Positions 8,913 through 16,556 of a stretch of DNA of 64,000 bases are shown piece by piece. The translations under genes were made by a program, and so were the position numbers. Origin of the DNA: CAWCDJ01 sp963796675 (GTDB taxonomy: Bacteria > Acidobacteriota > Terriglobia > Bryobacterales > Bryobacteraceae); contig CAWCMS010000013.1 in NCBI GenBank assembly GCA_963796675.1, forward strand, positions 558,001 to 622,000. Reading direction: 5' to 3'. Within the stretch, counting starts at the first letter, position 1. Each line of letters begins with the position of its first letter. The notes beneath the pieces were generated by a model. The model was not told the DNA's origin and ran no database searches. It was given only the letters and a program-made list of their open reading frames with translations.

Positions 8913-9455
8913 TTAGATCGCGGGGGTCAGGACGGCTTCGCCCTTCTGCCAGTTGCAGGGGCACAGTTCGTCGGTCTGCAGAGCGTCGAGCACGCGCAGC
9001 ACTTCCTGCGGATTGCGTCCCACCGAGAGATCGTTTACCGAGACGAAGCGGATGATGTTGTGCGGATCCACCACGAAGGTTGCGCGCTGCGCCACGCCTT
9101 CCTGCGGGTCCAGAATGCCGAGGGCCACGCAAAGTTCGCGCTTCACGTCAGCCAGCATGGGGAACGGAAGAGACTTCAGGTCTTCGTGATGCTGCCGCCA
9201 GGCCAGATGGACGAATTCGGAATCGGTGCTGCCGCCGAGAACCTGCGTGTCGCGATCCAGGAACTCACGATTGAGCTTGCCGAAGGCCGCGATCTCGGTC
9301 GGGCACACGAAGGTGAAGTCTTTCGGCCAGAAGAAGTAAACCTTCCATTGGTCCTTGTAATCCTGGTCCGTAATCGTCTGAAACGTCTTCCCTTTTTCCA
9401 GGCTGACGGTCGCCTGCAGAGAGAACGCGGGGAACTTCTGTCCAACACCTAACAT
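8913..9455 (-). CDS. ahpC: Peroxiredoxin AhpC (mycobacterial-type, AhpD partner)
   Basis: 180 residues. The peroxidatic Cys51 is in DFTFVCPTEIAAFGK. Two further cysteines near the end (LCPCNW, about Cys165 and Cys167) match the three-cysteine AhpC type that pairs with AhpD rather than AhpF. Thr/Cys/Arg active-site elements are present (RATFVVDP). A GAGGA ribosome site precedes the ATG. It reduces hydrogen and organic peroxides in the cytoplasm. It sits between phhB (18-base gap) and ahpD (2-base gap) in the PerR operon. Confidence 0.95.
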   Translation of the reverse strand: MLGVGQKFPAFSLQATVSLEKGKTFQTITDQDYKDQWKVYFFWPKDFTFVCPTEIAAFGKLNREFLDRDTQVLGGSTDSEFVHLAWRQHHEDLKSLPFPMLADVKRELCVALGILDPQEGVAQRATFVVDPHNIIRFVSVNDLSVGRNPQEVLRVLDALQTDELCPCNWQKGEAVLTPAI

Positions 9456-9473
9456 GTGTATTAGTCCTCGTAT

Positions 9474-9803
9474 TTAGTGTGAATGCAACTGGTCGATCTT
9501 GGCCGCCAGAATGAAGTCGCTCTCGGTCAGGCCATCGATCTTATGAGTCCAGATTCTGACTTCGACCTTGCCCCAGGAAAGATACAGATCCGGGTGATGC
9601 CCTTGCCGCTCCGCTAACTCGCCCACGCGATTCGTGAAGTCGAGCGCGGTGCGGAAATCGGGAAACGGATAAGTGCGCGTCAGGTGATGGCCCTGCACCA
9701 CCTGCCAGCCGGGAACCTGACTCTTCAGGTTTTCCAGCTCCTCACCCTGGAGAGGCGGAATGCCTCCCCGGCACGGAACGCAATTCTTTCCGGCAAGGCT
9801 CAT
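9474..9803 (-). CDS. phhB: Pterin-4-alpha-carbinolamine dehydratase
   Basis: 109 residues from the ATG at 9803, which overlaps the perR stop (ATGA). The family motif HHPDLYLSWGKVEVRIWTH with the GLTESDF element is clear. It dehydrates 4a-hydroxytetrahydrobiopterin, recycling pterin after aromatic amino acid hydroxylation; PCD proteins can also act as transcriptional co-factors. No aromatic hydroxylase is in view. Its place between perR and ahpC is unusual and implies expression under peroxide control. The N-terminus (NCVPCRGGIPPLQGEELENL) carries a Cys pair seen in the longer bacterial PCD type. Confidence 0.93.
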   Translation of the reverse strand: MSLAGKNCVPCRGGIPPLQGEELENLKSQVPGWQVVQGHHLTRTYPFPDFRTALDFTNRVGELAERQGHHPDLYLSWGKVEVRIWTHKIDGLTESDFILAAKIDQLHSH

Positions 9804-10246
9804 TGCCGCTCTCCCGCGCCGCGGGCCGAACGTGTGCAGCGTTCGCACAAGCCGCGGAAGACGACGTCATAATTCCGTATCAAGCGGCTGCCCAGCGCGC
9901 TCTGTCCGGAGACCTGGGGCAGATCGACCCAGGCGATATCCTCCACTTCCCCGCAGGAATCGCAGACGAAGTGGTGATGGGGGCACAGATTGGTATCGAA
10001 ACGGGCAGCCTTCCCGCATGAAGCAATTTCGCGAACCAGGCCGGCGTGCGTCAGGGAACGCAGACTGTTGTACACGGTGGCTCGCGAAGAGCGTGGATCT
10101 TTGCGGTTGACCGCATGAAAGATCTCTTCGGCGGTAGCATGAACGGGTCGCCTGGCGAGGAATTCGAGCACCGCGTAGCGCTGCGGCGTAGGCCGCACAC
10201 CCGCCGTGACGAAAGCCTCGGAAATCCTGGCGCCTAAATTAGACAC
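9800..10246 (-). CDS. perR: PerR-type peroxide-sensing Fur family repressor
   Basis: 148 residues. The winged helix spans about 20-80 (GVRPTPQRYAVLEFL, RATVYNSLRSL). Structural zinc cysteines are CDSC (95/98) and CERC (134/137). The regulatory-site residues His36, Asp84, His90, His92 and Asp103 match B. subtilis PerR His37, Asp85, His91, His93 and Asp104 with a constant offset of one. Asp rather than Glu at the last position favours PerR over Fur. The start is a GTG lying inside the left arm of a large palindrome, with no ribosome site before it, so leaderless translation is possible. It heads perR-phhB-ahpC-ahpD. Confidence 0.93.
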   Translation of the reverse strand: MSNLGARISEAFVTAGVRPTPQRYAVLEFLARRPVHATAEEIFHAVNRKDPRSSRATVYNSLRSLTHAGLVREIASCGKAARFDTNLCPHHHFVCDSCGEVEDIAWVDLPQVSGQSALGSRLIRNYDVVFRGLCERCTRSARGAGERQ

Positions 10247-10273
10247 AGTATGGACTTATACTACGTCTAAATT
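10236..10273. promoter_or_regulatory. Putative PerR operator (38-bp interrupted palindrome)
   Basis: Left arm 10236-10251 (aaattagacacagtat) and right arm 10258-10273 (atactacgtctaaatt) are inverted repeats matching at 13 of 16 positions around a 6-base spacer. The segment is AT-rich inside a GC-rich region and overlaps the GTG start of perR. Position and symmetry suggest an autoregulatory operator for the peroxide operon. The minus-strand promoter elements probably lie within it. The sequence resembles a Per box in layout but is not identical to the Bacillus consensus. Confidence 0.7.
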
Positions 10274-10520
10274 GAGGCGATGTCAAGGTGCGGGGTAGTT
10301 GTGTATCGCAGATCCTCACCCCGTCGTTGGAGGATGACGATGCGGCTCGGGGGTCAATCTAGGGTAACCGCGTTTCTCGCGCAGAACCCTGCCTCTACTG
10401 GTGCTCATCCCGCGTCTCGTCGACATCACCCTCTCGGTTGCGTATCCGGCAGCCAATAGTCCGACGTGGAGTTACCCACCAGATCTTTGGCATTTGCTCA
10501 GCGATGTTGGTGCACCCGCG

Positions 10521-11069
10521 TCAACTCGTGAGGCAGTACGTGTTAAACGCCAGAGCGGTACGCTTCTCGACCGCACTTGACATGGAGCCAATCTCCACCG
10601 AGCCTGTCATGCCCAATGGAGACGAATCTTCCCAAGGGTTAATCGTGAATGAATTGCATTGATCACAATACTTGACCAAGACGGAGGACAATGCCCAAGC
10701 GCCGTTTGGAGTGCTCATCCAAAGTTCCAGACTGTTGGACTCAACGACGCCGTTCTTCGCCCAGAAGGACGATGTCAGAGCCGTATACGGAAGTAGGTGA
10801 AGCTCGGCCAACGATAGATTCGACAAGACGATGTCATACCCGCAGCCGTCAGCTGTGCATGGATTGGGCTGCTGGAGTGCACGCCCAAATCGCTCCCGAA
10901 GTTCCTGAACTGTGGGGGGCCGTCTCTGGAGTGAAAGGCCGTATGACGCACGGACAACGTCTTCAGCACTGCGCCTCAATTGGAAACGGTAGATGCTGAC
11001 GGCAATGGCCCCCAACAGGGCCGTGAAAGCTAGGCAAAGCACCGACCACCGTCTCAGCTTCATACTCAT
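10521..11069 (-). CDS. Hypothetical membrane-anchored protein
   Basis: 182 residues with one N-terminal hydrophobic helix (about 8-27, VLCLAFTALLGAIAVSIYRF) followed by a polar extracytoplasmic domain with six cysteines (NPCTADGCGYDIVL, KYCDQCNSFTI, NTYCL). The signal-anchor and paired cysteines suggest an exported, possibly disulfide-bonded domain. No family was recognised. It stands alone between perR and corA with non-coding DNA on both sides, in a stretch of lower GC than its neighbours, which is compatible with relatively recent acquisition. Function unknown. Confidence 0.55.
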   Translation of the reverse strand: MSMKLRRWSVLCLAFTALLGAIAVSIYRFQLRRSAEDVVRASYGLSLQRRPPTVQELRERFGRALQQPNPCTADGCGYDIVLSNLSLAELHLLPYTALTSSFWAKNGVVESNSLELWMSTPNGAWALSSVLVKYCDQCNSFTINPWEDSSPLGMTGSVEIGSMSSAVEKRTALAFNTYCLTS

Positions 11070-11490
11070 AGAGACACCGTTGAGCGCGACAGGTGCCCGC
11101 AGGGGTGCCTTATCTCTCCGGTGGCGTGCAATCGGATTGGACTCACGCGATAGATGCCGAGGACCAACGGTGCCGATTGCATCACCGCCTCATGTTATTG
11201 CGGCGCACGACATGGGGCAAGCCAAGCTTCCGATAGGTGACGTTACCGTAGAATGGCTGCGTTGAAATCCGCGAAAGCCGGTCGATCTACGGCAACGGCT
11301 TTCAATGACTATCGGAAACATCGACGCAACCAACCGGGGCATCCAGTGCTGCTGCGTCGAATCCCCTGTGGGCTCTGTTCAGGGGAGCCTCAGGCCGCCA
11401 CAATTCGTGCGCTACCGGATCCAGAACGCTCGAGTCGGAGGAGTGGCTCTTGCAAGGCTAGACGATTACGGCCACTTTTCGTAGCGGCCC
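11070..11490. other. Intergenic region without a supported gene
   Basis: This 421-bp gap has no open frame with recognisable protein features, tRNA fold or IS ends. The one structure noted is an imperfect hairpin at 11362-11386 (7-bp stem tcccctg/cagggga, 11-base loop) without a T-run. It may hold promoter DNA for the minus-strand hypothetical gene and sequence downstream of corA. Confidence 0.4.
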
Positions 11491-12387
11491 CTACAGCCAG
11501 CGGAAGCGCTTGAGCAGATAGAGCAGCAGCACTGTACAGCCGACCATCAATAGGATCACCAGCACCACGCCGTATGCCGAGTCTGCGGCCGGCAGCCCTT
11601 TCACGTTCATTCCGTAAAAGCCTGACACTACCAGTGCGGGAAGCGCGATCGTGCTCAATACCGTCAGTACTTTCATCACCTGATTGGTCCGGTTGGCAAT
11701 ACTGGAAAGGTACACGTCCAGGGTTCCGCTCAATAGGTCGCGCATCATCTCGACGAGGTCGAGATTGCGCGCCACGTGATCGTAGACATCGCGAAGGAAC
11801 GGCCACAAATCGCGCGCGATGTAGGGCGACTCCGTTCTCTGTAAGTGACCGCTGACATCACGGGTATTGACGAGAACGCGGCGCAGGATGGCGAGCGCGC
11901 GCTTGTTTTGAAAAATGCGAGAGAGCGTATCGGGCGTTGGATCCTCGAGCGCCTCGTCCTCTAATGCATCGATCGAATCGTCGAAATGGTCGAGGATCGG
12001 CAGATACGAGTCCACTACATGGTCCATGATGCGGTAGAAGACCTGGTCGGGCCGTTCCGGGGCTGTGGGCGTCTGGCGCACCTGCTGGATAATCGATTGG
12101 ATTTCCCGGCAGGTTTCCTCTTCCACGGTGACGACGAAGCTGTGGCCAAAAAAGACGTCGAAATCGGCGGCATGGAGCGAGCCGTCGTCCATGAGCCGCA
12201 TCACCTTCAGGACAGCAAACAGATAGCCTTCGCCTTCTTCGATCTTGGCGCTCTGATTCCGATGGCGGCAATCTTCGATATGCAGTGGATGCAGATGGAA
12301 TTGCTTCGCAAGCTGGTCGAGTTCCGGACTTGCAGGATCGGTGATGTTATGCCACTCCACACCCTGAGGATATCTATGTGGTGCCAA
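11491..12387 (-). CDS. corA: CorA-type magnesium/cobalt transporter
   Basis: 298 residues, somewhat short for the family (usual 310-370). The N-terminal cytoplasmic alpha/beta domain (1-150) is followed by a long helical stalk. Two C-terminal membrane helices flank the invariant GMN motif (VVSGFYGMNVKGLP, about 256-269), and the protein ends with a basic tail. CorA forms a pentameric channel importing Mg2+ (or Co2+/Ni2+). The gene is monocistronic and divergent from the DJ-1/PfpI gene. No Mg-sensing leader was evident. Confidence 0.93.
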   Translation of the reverse strand: MAPHRYPQGVEWHNITDPASPELDQLAKQFHLHPLHIEDCRHRNQSAKIEEGEGYLFAVLKVMRLMDDGSLHAADFDVFFGHSFVVTVEEETCREIQSIIQQVRQTPTAPERPDQVFYRIMDHVVDSYLPILDHFDDSIDALEDEALEDPTPDTLSRIFQNKRALAILRRVLVNTRDVSGHLQRTESPYIARDLWPFLRDVYDHVARNLDLVEMMRDLLSGTLDVYLSSIANRTNQVMKVLTVLSTIALPALVVSGFYGMNVKGLPAADSAYGVVLVILLMVGCTVLLLYLLKRFRWL

Positions 12388-12465
12388 ATGTGTTTGCCAA
12401 CCAGCCCTGAAGTGTATCTTTCAGATGCCTGGCCACCGAAGTGCATCGCGATGCCCGGAGGTTTT

Positions 12466-13029
12466 ATGGCGGAGATCCAAGGACTGAGAGTCGCGATACT
12501 GGTGGACAATGGCTTCGAGCAGGTCGAACTGGTCGAGCCGCGTAAAGCGCTCGATCAGGCGGGCGCAAACACGCGAGTGGTGTCGCCGCAGACGGATAAA
12601 GTGCGCGGCTGGAATCATACCGATTGGGGCGAGGAAGTACCGGTGGACGTCCCGCTTGAACGGGCCCGCCCCGGCGATTTCGACGCACTATTGCTTCCGG
12701 GCGGCGTCATGAACCCGGATAAACTGCGCATGAATCCGAAGGCCGTGGCCTTCGTCAAAGCGTTTTTCGACTCGGGTAAGGCCGTAGCGGCCATCTGCCA
12801 CGGTCCCTGGACGATCATCGAGACGGGGCACGCCAAGGGGCGCCACATTGCTGCCTGGCCTTCCCTGCGAACGGACCTGAAAAATGCCGGAGCGGAGTGG
12901 GTGGACCACGAGGTGGTGGTCGACAACAACCTGGTCTCCAGCCGCAAGCCCGACGATATTCCGGCTTTCAATCGTGAGATGCTCGGACTGTTCGGCAAGC
13001 TGGGAACGCGAGAGAGGAAGATCGCCTGA
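12466..13029 (+). CDS. DJ-1/PfpI family protein (type 1 glutamine amidotransferase-like)
   Basis: 187 residues. The start is the ATG at 12466 with GGAGG four bases upstream; the frame is open far upstream but antisense to corA. The nucleophile elbow AAICHGPWTI holds the reactive cysteine of the PfpI fold, and DFDALLLPGGVMNPD supplies the conserved glutamate/glycine loop. C-terminal EVVVDNNLVSSRKPDDIPAF is typical of YhbO/PfpI stress proteins (general stress, glyoxalase- or deglycase-like). It overlaps the aldo/keto reductase start (ATGA), giving a two-gene unit plausible for carbonyl detoxification. A paralogue lies at 16021. Confidence 0.9.
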   Translation: MAEIQGLRVAILVDNGFEQVELVEPRKALDQAGANTRVVSPQTDKVRGWNHTDWGEEVPVDVPLERARPGDFDALLLPGGVMNPDKLRMNPKAVAFVKAFFDSGKAVAAICHGPWTIIETGHAKGRHIAAWPSLRTDLKNAGAEWVDHEVVVDNNLVSSRKPDDIPAFNREMLGLFGKLGTRERKIA

Positions 13030-13901
13030 TGAGTGCGGGCAAGGGCGCGGCCCCCATGGAGACGCGCCCATTCGGGCCGACGGGACGCGAAGTTCCGGTC
13101 ATTGGCCAGGGCACGTGGTATCTGGACGAACGCGACCGGCGTACCGCGATCGAAACCTTGCGGCACGGTATCGGACTGGGGATGACTCATATCGATACGG
13201 CCGAAATGTACGGGTCGGGCAGAGCCGAGGAGATCGTGGGCGAAGCCATCGAAGGGCGTCGCGACGAAGTCTTCCTGGTGACCAAGGTGCTGCCGCAGAA
13301 CGCGTCGCGGGAAGGTACGGTTGCGGCTTGCGAACGGTCGCTGAAGCGGCTGAAGACCGACCGGATCGATTGCTACCTGCTCCACTGGAGAGGCACCTAT
13401 GCGCTCGCGGACACTTTCGCCGCGTTCGAGCAACTGCGGAAGGCGGGCAAGATCCTTTCCTGGGGAGTGAGTAACTTCGATGAATCGGAGCTGGAAGAGG
13501 CGCGGCGCATCGCTGGCGAAGGCCGGGTCGCGTGCGACCAGGTGCTCTATCACTTGAAAGAGCGGGCCGTGGAGCACGCCGTCCTCCCGTGGTGCGAAAG
13601 GCACCATGCGGCATTGACGGCCTACAGCCCTTTCGGGCACGACGAATTTCCGGAGCCACATACGCCGGGAGGCCGCGTGCTGGCGAAAATCGCCGGGGCG
13701 CATCGCGCTACGCCGCGCCAGGTGGCGCTCAGGTTCCTGCTGCGATGGCCGGGGATGTTTGTGATTCCGAAGGCGTCGACGCCGGAACATGCCGCAGAGA
13801 ATGCGGCGGCGGGGAGTTTACGGCTGACGGAAGAGGAGATCGGGAGGGTCGACGCGGCCTTTCCCCGAGGGAAAAAGCCGCGCCATTTACCGGTGCTGTA
13901 A
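13029..13901 (+). CDS. Aldo/keto reductase
   Basis: 290 residues of TIM-barrel AKR type. The catalytic set is visible: Asp and Tyr in MTHIDTAEMYGSG, Lys in VFLVTKVLPQN, His in YLLHWRG. NADPH-site elements appear late (FVIPKASTPEHAAENAAA). It reduces aldehydes or ketones with NAD(P)H in the cytoplasm. The ATG overlaps the stop of the PfpI-type gene, so the pair is co-translated. Substrate cannot be read; YeaE/DkgA-type relatives act on methylglyoxal. Confidence 0.92.
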   Translation: MSAGKGAAPMETRPFGPTGREVPVIGQGTWYLDERDRRTAIETLRHGIGLGMTHIDTAEMYGSGRAEEIVGEAIEGRRDEVFLVTKVLPQNASREGTVAACERSLKRLKTDRIDCYLLHWRGTYALADTFAAFEQLRKAGKILSWGVSNFDESELEEARRIAGEGRVACDQVLYHLKERAVEHAVLPWCERHHAALTAYSPFGHDEFPEPHTPGGRVLAKIAGAHRATPRQVALRFLLRWPGMFVIPKASTPEHAAENAAAGSLRLTEEEIGRVDAAFPRGKKPRHLPVL

Positions 13902-13903
13902 AG

Positions 13904-14248
13904 TTACCAGCGGGGCTCGCGACGCTGACGCGGGCCGCTCGAAGCGTACCCACCACGACCGCCGCCACCGCCGCCGCCGAAACCACGACCGCCGCCGCCT
14001 TCCGTCTTGGGACGCGCTTCGTTGATGTTCAACTGACGCCCGTCGAGGCTCGATCCGTTCAGGGCGGTAATCGCCCGATCGGCTTCGGCTGCATCGGTCA
14101 TTTCGACAAAGGCAAAACCGCGAGAACGGCCGGTATCGCGGTCCGTGACCAAACTGACGCGCTCCACGCTGCCATACGGTTCAAATAACGATCTAACGCT
14201 GGATTCGGTAGCGCCGAATGCCAGGTTTCCAACAAAAATATTCTTCAT
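13904..14248 (-). CDS. RNA-binding protein, single RRM with glycine-rich tail
   Basis: 114 residues. An RRM spans about 1-80, with RNP2 (IFVGNL) at 4-9 and RNP1 (RGFAFVEM) at about 43-50. The tail is Gly/Arg-rich (GGGGRGFGGGGGGGRGG) like bacterial Rbp proteins, which are often cold-induced in cyanobacteria. It is convergent with the aldo/keto reductase gene and has a long (about 170 bp) upstream region shared with the divergent carboxypeptidase gene. A second RRM protein is at 38795. Confidence 0.92.
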   Translation of the reverse strand: MKNIFVGNLAFGATESSVRSLFEPYGSVERVSLVTDRDTGRSRGFAFVEMTDAAEADRAITALNGSSLDGRQLNINEARPKTEGGGGRGFGGGGGGGRGGYASSGPRQRREPRW

Positions 14249-14422
14249 TCTTTTTCCTATCGTTTGATAAGCGGGCTAAACGAGGCAGGGTTAAAAACGG
14301 CCAGGTTGTTGCGGGACTATCAATAACGAAACCAGTATAGCAGGTTCGGCTGCTACGGAAAGGCCTCGATGGGAGTGGCGGGTCCGGGTGTGAGAAAATA
14401 GACCCCACCAAAGGAGACTCGC

Positions 14423-16015
14423 TTGATCCGATCGTCTTTCGTTACGTCTATCTTGTGTGTCTGTGCGCTGTCGCCACTGACCCTATCGACCGCTTCCGCG
14501 CAAAGAAGAGGCGCCACCGAATCGGCCGCCACTCCGGCCGCCGCCGAAGCTCACCCCACGCCCATTCCGCCCGAGGCCGCTTCCGCAACCGATCACGAAA
14601 TTACGGTGGACGGCAAGCCTTTGCGTTACTCCGCCACGGCTGGAACACTCCTGATCGATGGCGCAGACGAACAACCGAATTGCAGCATGTTCTACGTCGC
14701 CTACACGCAGCACGCCGGCGACGTCCGCACTCGCCCGGTCACCTTCCTCTATAACGGTGGACCCGGCTCCGCCACCATGTGGCTGCACATGGGCTCGGTC
14801 GGCCCCATGCGCGTGGTGACTTCGAGTCCCGCCGCCACCGGCTCCGGACCCTACGAGCTGGTGCCGAATCAGTTCACCCTGCTTGATAAGACCGATCTGG
14901 TTTTCGTGGACGCGCCCGGCACCGGATATTCGCGGCCGGTCGGCAAGGGCACCACCCGCGACTTCGCCGGCACCGACCAGGATGCGCAGGCTTTCTCTAA
15001 ATTCATCCAGCGTTACATCAGCGTCAACCACCGCTGGAACTCGCCGAAGTTCATCTTCGGGGAATCCTACGGCACCACGCGCTCGGCCGTGCTCGCCGAC
15101 GTTCTGGAAAACGCGGGCGTTTCGCTCAACGGCGTGATCCTGATGTCGTCGATCCTGAACTACTACTCTCACGCTCCGGGGAACGACGCTGAATTCATCG
15201 GCTACCTGCCGTCCTATGCCGCCATCGCGTGGCACTTCGAAAAGATCTCGCACAAGGGCAAGGACCAGAAGGCGTTCCTCAACGAGGTCCGTGCCTTCGC
15301 GCGCGGCCCGTACGCCGAAGCGCTGGCCATGGGCGATCAATTGCCCGCCGCGCAGCTCGATTCCATCGCCGCCAAGCTCTCCAGCTATACCGGGCTCAGC
15401 GTGCAGTATCTGAAAGAGGCCAACCTGCGCGTGAGCGCCACCCGCTTCCGCAAGGAGCTGCTGCGCGATCAGCGCATGATCCTGGGGCGCTACGACGCGC
15501 GCTTCGAAGCGACCGATACCGACGCGGCGGGCGAGAATCCGGGCTACGATCCTTCGAGCACCGGCATCACCGGCGCGTTCACCGCCTGCCTCCACGACTA
15601 CCTGGAGCGCGAACTGAAGTACAGCACCAAGCTGACCTACTTCCCCAGCGGCCCCGGCCTCAACCAGGAATGGGATCACTCGCATCGCCTCGGCGGTAAC
15701 GTGGGCGGCGGTGGCGGCGGGCGCGGCGGATTCGCCGCCATGCGCGAAGCCTACGTGGTGGGCGACCTGGCCGATGCCATCCGCAAGAATCCCAGGTTGA
15801 AGGTCTTCTCCGCCAACGGCCTGTTCGACCTGGCCACCCCGTTCTTCATCACCGAATATGATCTGGCGCACATGGAGCTCGACCCCAAGCTCCGCGGCAA
15901 CGTCCAATTCGGTTACTATCCGTCGGGCCACATGATTTACTTGAATGTGGATGCCCTGAAGCAGTTCAAGTCCGACATCTCGGGCTTCTACACTCAGGCG
16001 GTAGGAGGCGAATAA
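14423..16015 (+). CDS. Secreted serine carboxypeptidase, peptidase family S10
   Basis: 530 residues from a TTG start with AAGGAGA upstream. Residues 1-26 are a signal peptide. The oxyanion-hole motif is FLYNGGPGSATMWLHMG, the nucleophile serine is in FIFGESYGTTRSA, the acid in FSANGLFDLATPF, and the histidine in YYPSGHMIYL. S10 enzymes remove C-terminal amino acids, best at acidic pH, which fits an acidophilic soil organism. A glycine-rich insertion (GNVGGGGGGRGG) lies at about residue 428. It is followed after five bases by a DJ-1/PfpI gene. Confidence 0.93.
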   Translation: MIRSSFVTSILCVCALSPLTLSTASAQRRGATESAATPAAAEAHPTPIPPEAASATDHEITVDGKPLRYSATAGTLLIDGADEQPNCSMFYVAYTQHAGDVRTRPVTFLYNGGPGSATMWLHMGSVGPMRVVTSSPAATGSGPYELVPNQFTLLDKTDLVFVDAPGTGYSRPVGKGTTRDFAGTDQDAQAFSKFIQRYISVNHRWNSPKFIFGESYGTTRSAVLADVLENAGVSLNGVILMSSILNYYSHAPGNDAEFIGYLPSYAAIAWHFEKISHKGKDQKAFLNEVRAFARGPYAEALAMGDQLPAAQLDSIAAKLSSYTGLSVQYLKEANLRVSATRFRKELLRDQRMILGRYDARFEATDTDAAGENPGYDPSSTGITGAFTACLHDYLERELKYSTKLTYFPSGPGLNQEWDHSHRLGGNVGGGGGGRGGFAAMREAYVVGDLADAIRKNPRLKVFSANGLFDLATPFFITEYDLAHMELDPKLRGNVQFGYYPSGHMIYLNVDALKQFKSDISGFYTQAVGGE

Positions 16016-16020
16016 CGCAT

Positions 16021-16554
16021 ATGGACCTGACCGGCAAGAAGATCGCGATCCTGGTGGACATCCTCTACCAGGAGATGGAAGTCTGGTACCCGCTATTCCG
16101 CTTTCAGGAGGCGGGTGCGACCGTGGTGACCGTCGGTGCCAAGGCCGGCGCAACTTACGGCAGTAAACTCGGCTACCCGGTGGTCTGCCAGCTTTCCTAT
16201 GACGATGCGAAGGCGGCGGATTTCGACGGCGTCGTGGTGCCCGGCGGCTATGCGCCCGACCACATCCGGCGGCACGCCAAGGCCAACCAGTTCGTCCACG
16301 ATCTCGATGCGCAGGGCAAGCTCGTGGCATCGATCTGCCACGGGCTTTGGGTCCTTTGTTCCGCCGGTGGAATGCTGAAGGGCCGCAAGGTCACCAGCTT
16401 CTTCGCCGTGAAAGACGATGTGACCAACGCCGGAGCCCAGTGGGTGGACGCCGAAGTGGTGGTAGACCGCAACCTGGTGACCAGCCGTAAACCGGAAGAT
16501 CTGCCGGCCTTCTGCAAAGCGGCGCTCGAAGTACTGTCCGGCGTCCTGGTATAG
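16021..16554 (+). CDS. DJ-1/PfpI family protein
   Basis: 177 residues: ADFDGVVVPGGYAPDHIRRH, nucleophile elbow VASICHGLWVLCSAGG, and C-terminal EVVVDRNLVTSRKPEDLPAF. It is a paralogue of the protein at 12466, sharing the NAGA(E/Q)WVD(H/A)EVVVD block, but lies in a different operon context (S10 peptidase upstream, permease downstream). Likely an intracellular stress-response hydrolase or deglycase-like enzyme. The exact activity of this subfamily is disputed. Confidence 0.9.
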   Translation: MDLTGKKIAILVDILYQEMEVWYPLFRFQEAGATVVTVGAKAGATYGSKLGYPVVCQLSYDDAKAADFDGVVVPGGYAPDHIRRHAKANQFVHDLDAQGKLVASICHGLWVLCSAGGMLKGRKVTSFFAVKDDVTNAGAQWVDAEVVVDRNLVTSRKPEDLPAFCKAALEVLSGVLV

Positions 16555-16556
16555 CG

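Noticed and set aside
11986..12465. N-terminal extension of the PfpI gene over corA
   Set aside because: The extension has no homology and is antisense to corA; GGAGG four bases before the ATG at 12466 marks the start.
14483..16330. 615-codon open frame on the minus strand
   Set aside because: Antisense to the S10 carboxypeptidase and PfpI genes, with biased composition and no recognisable domain.
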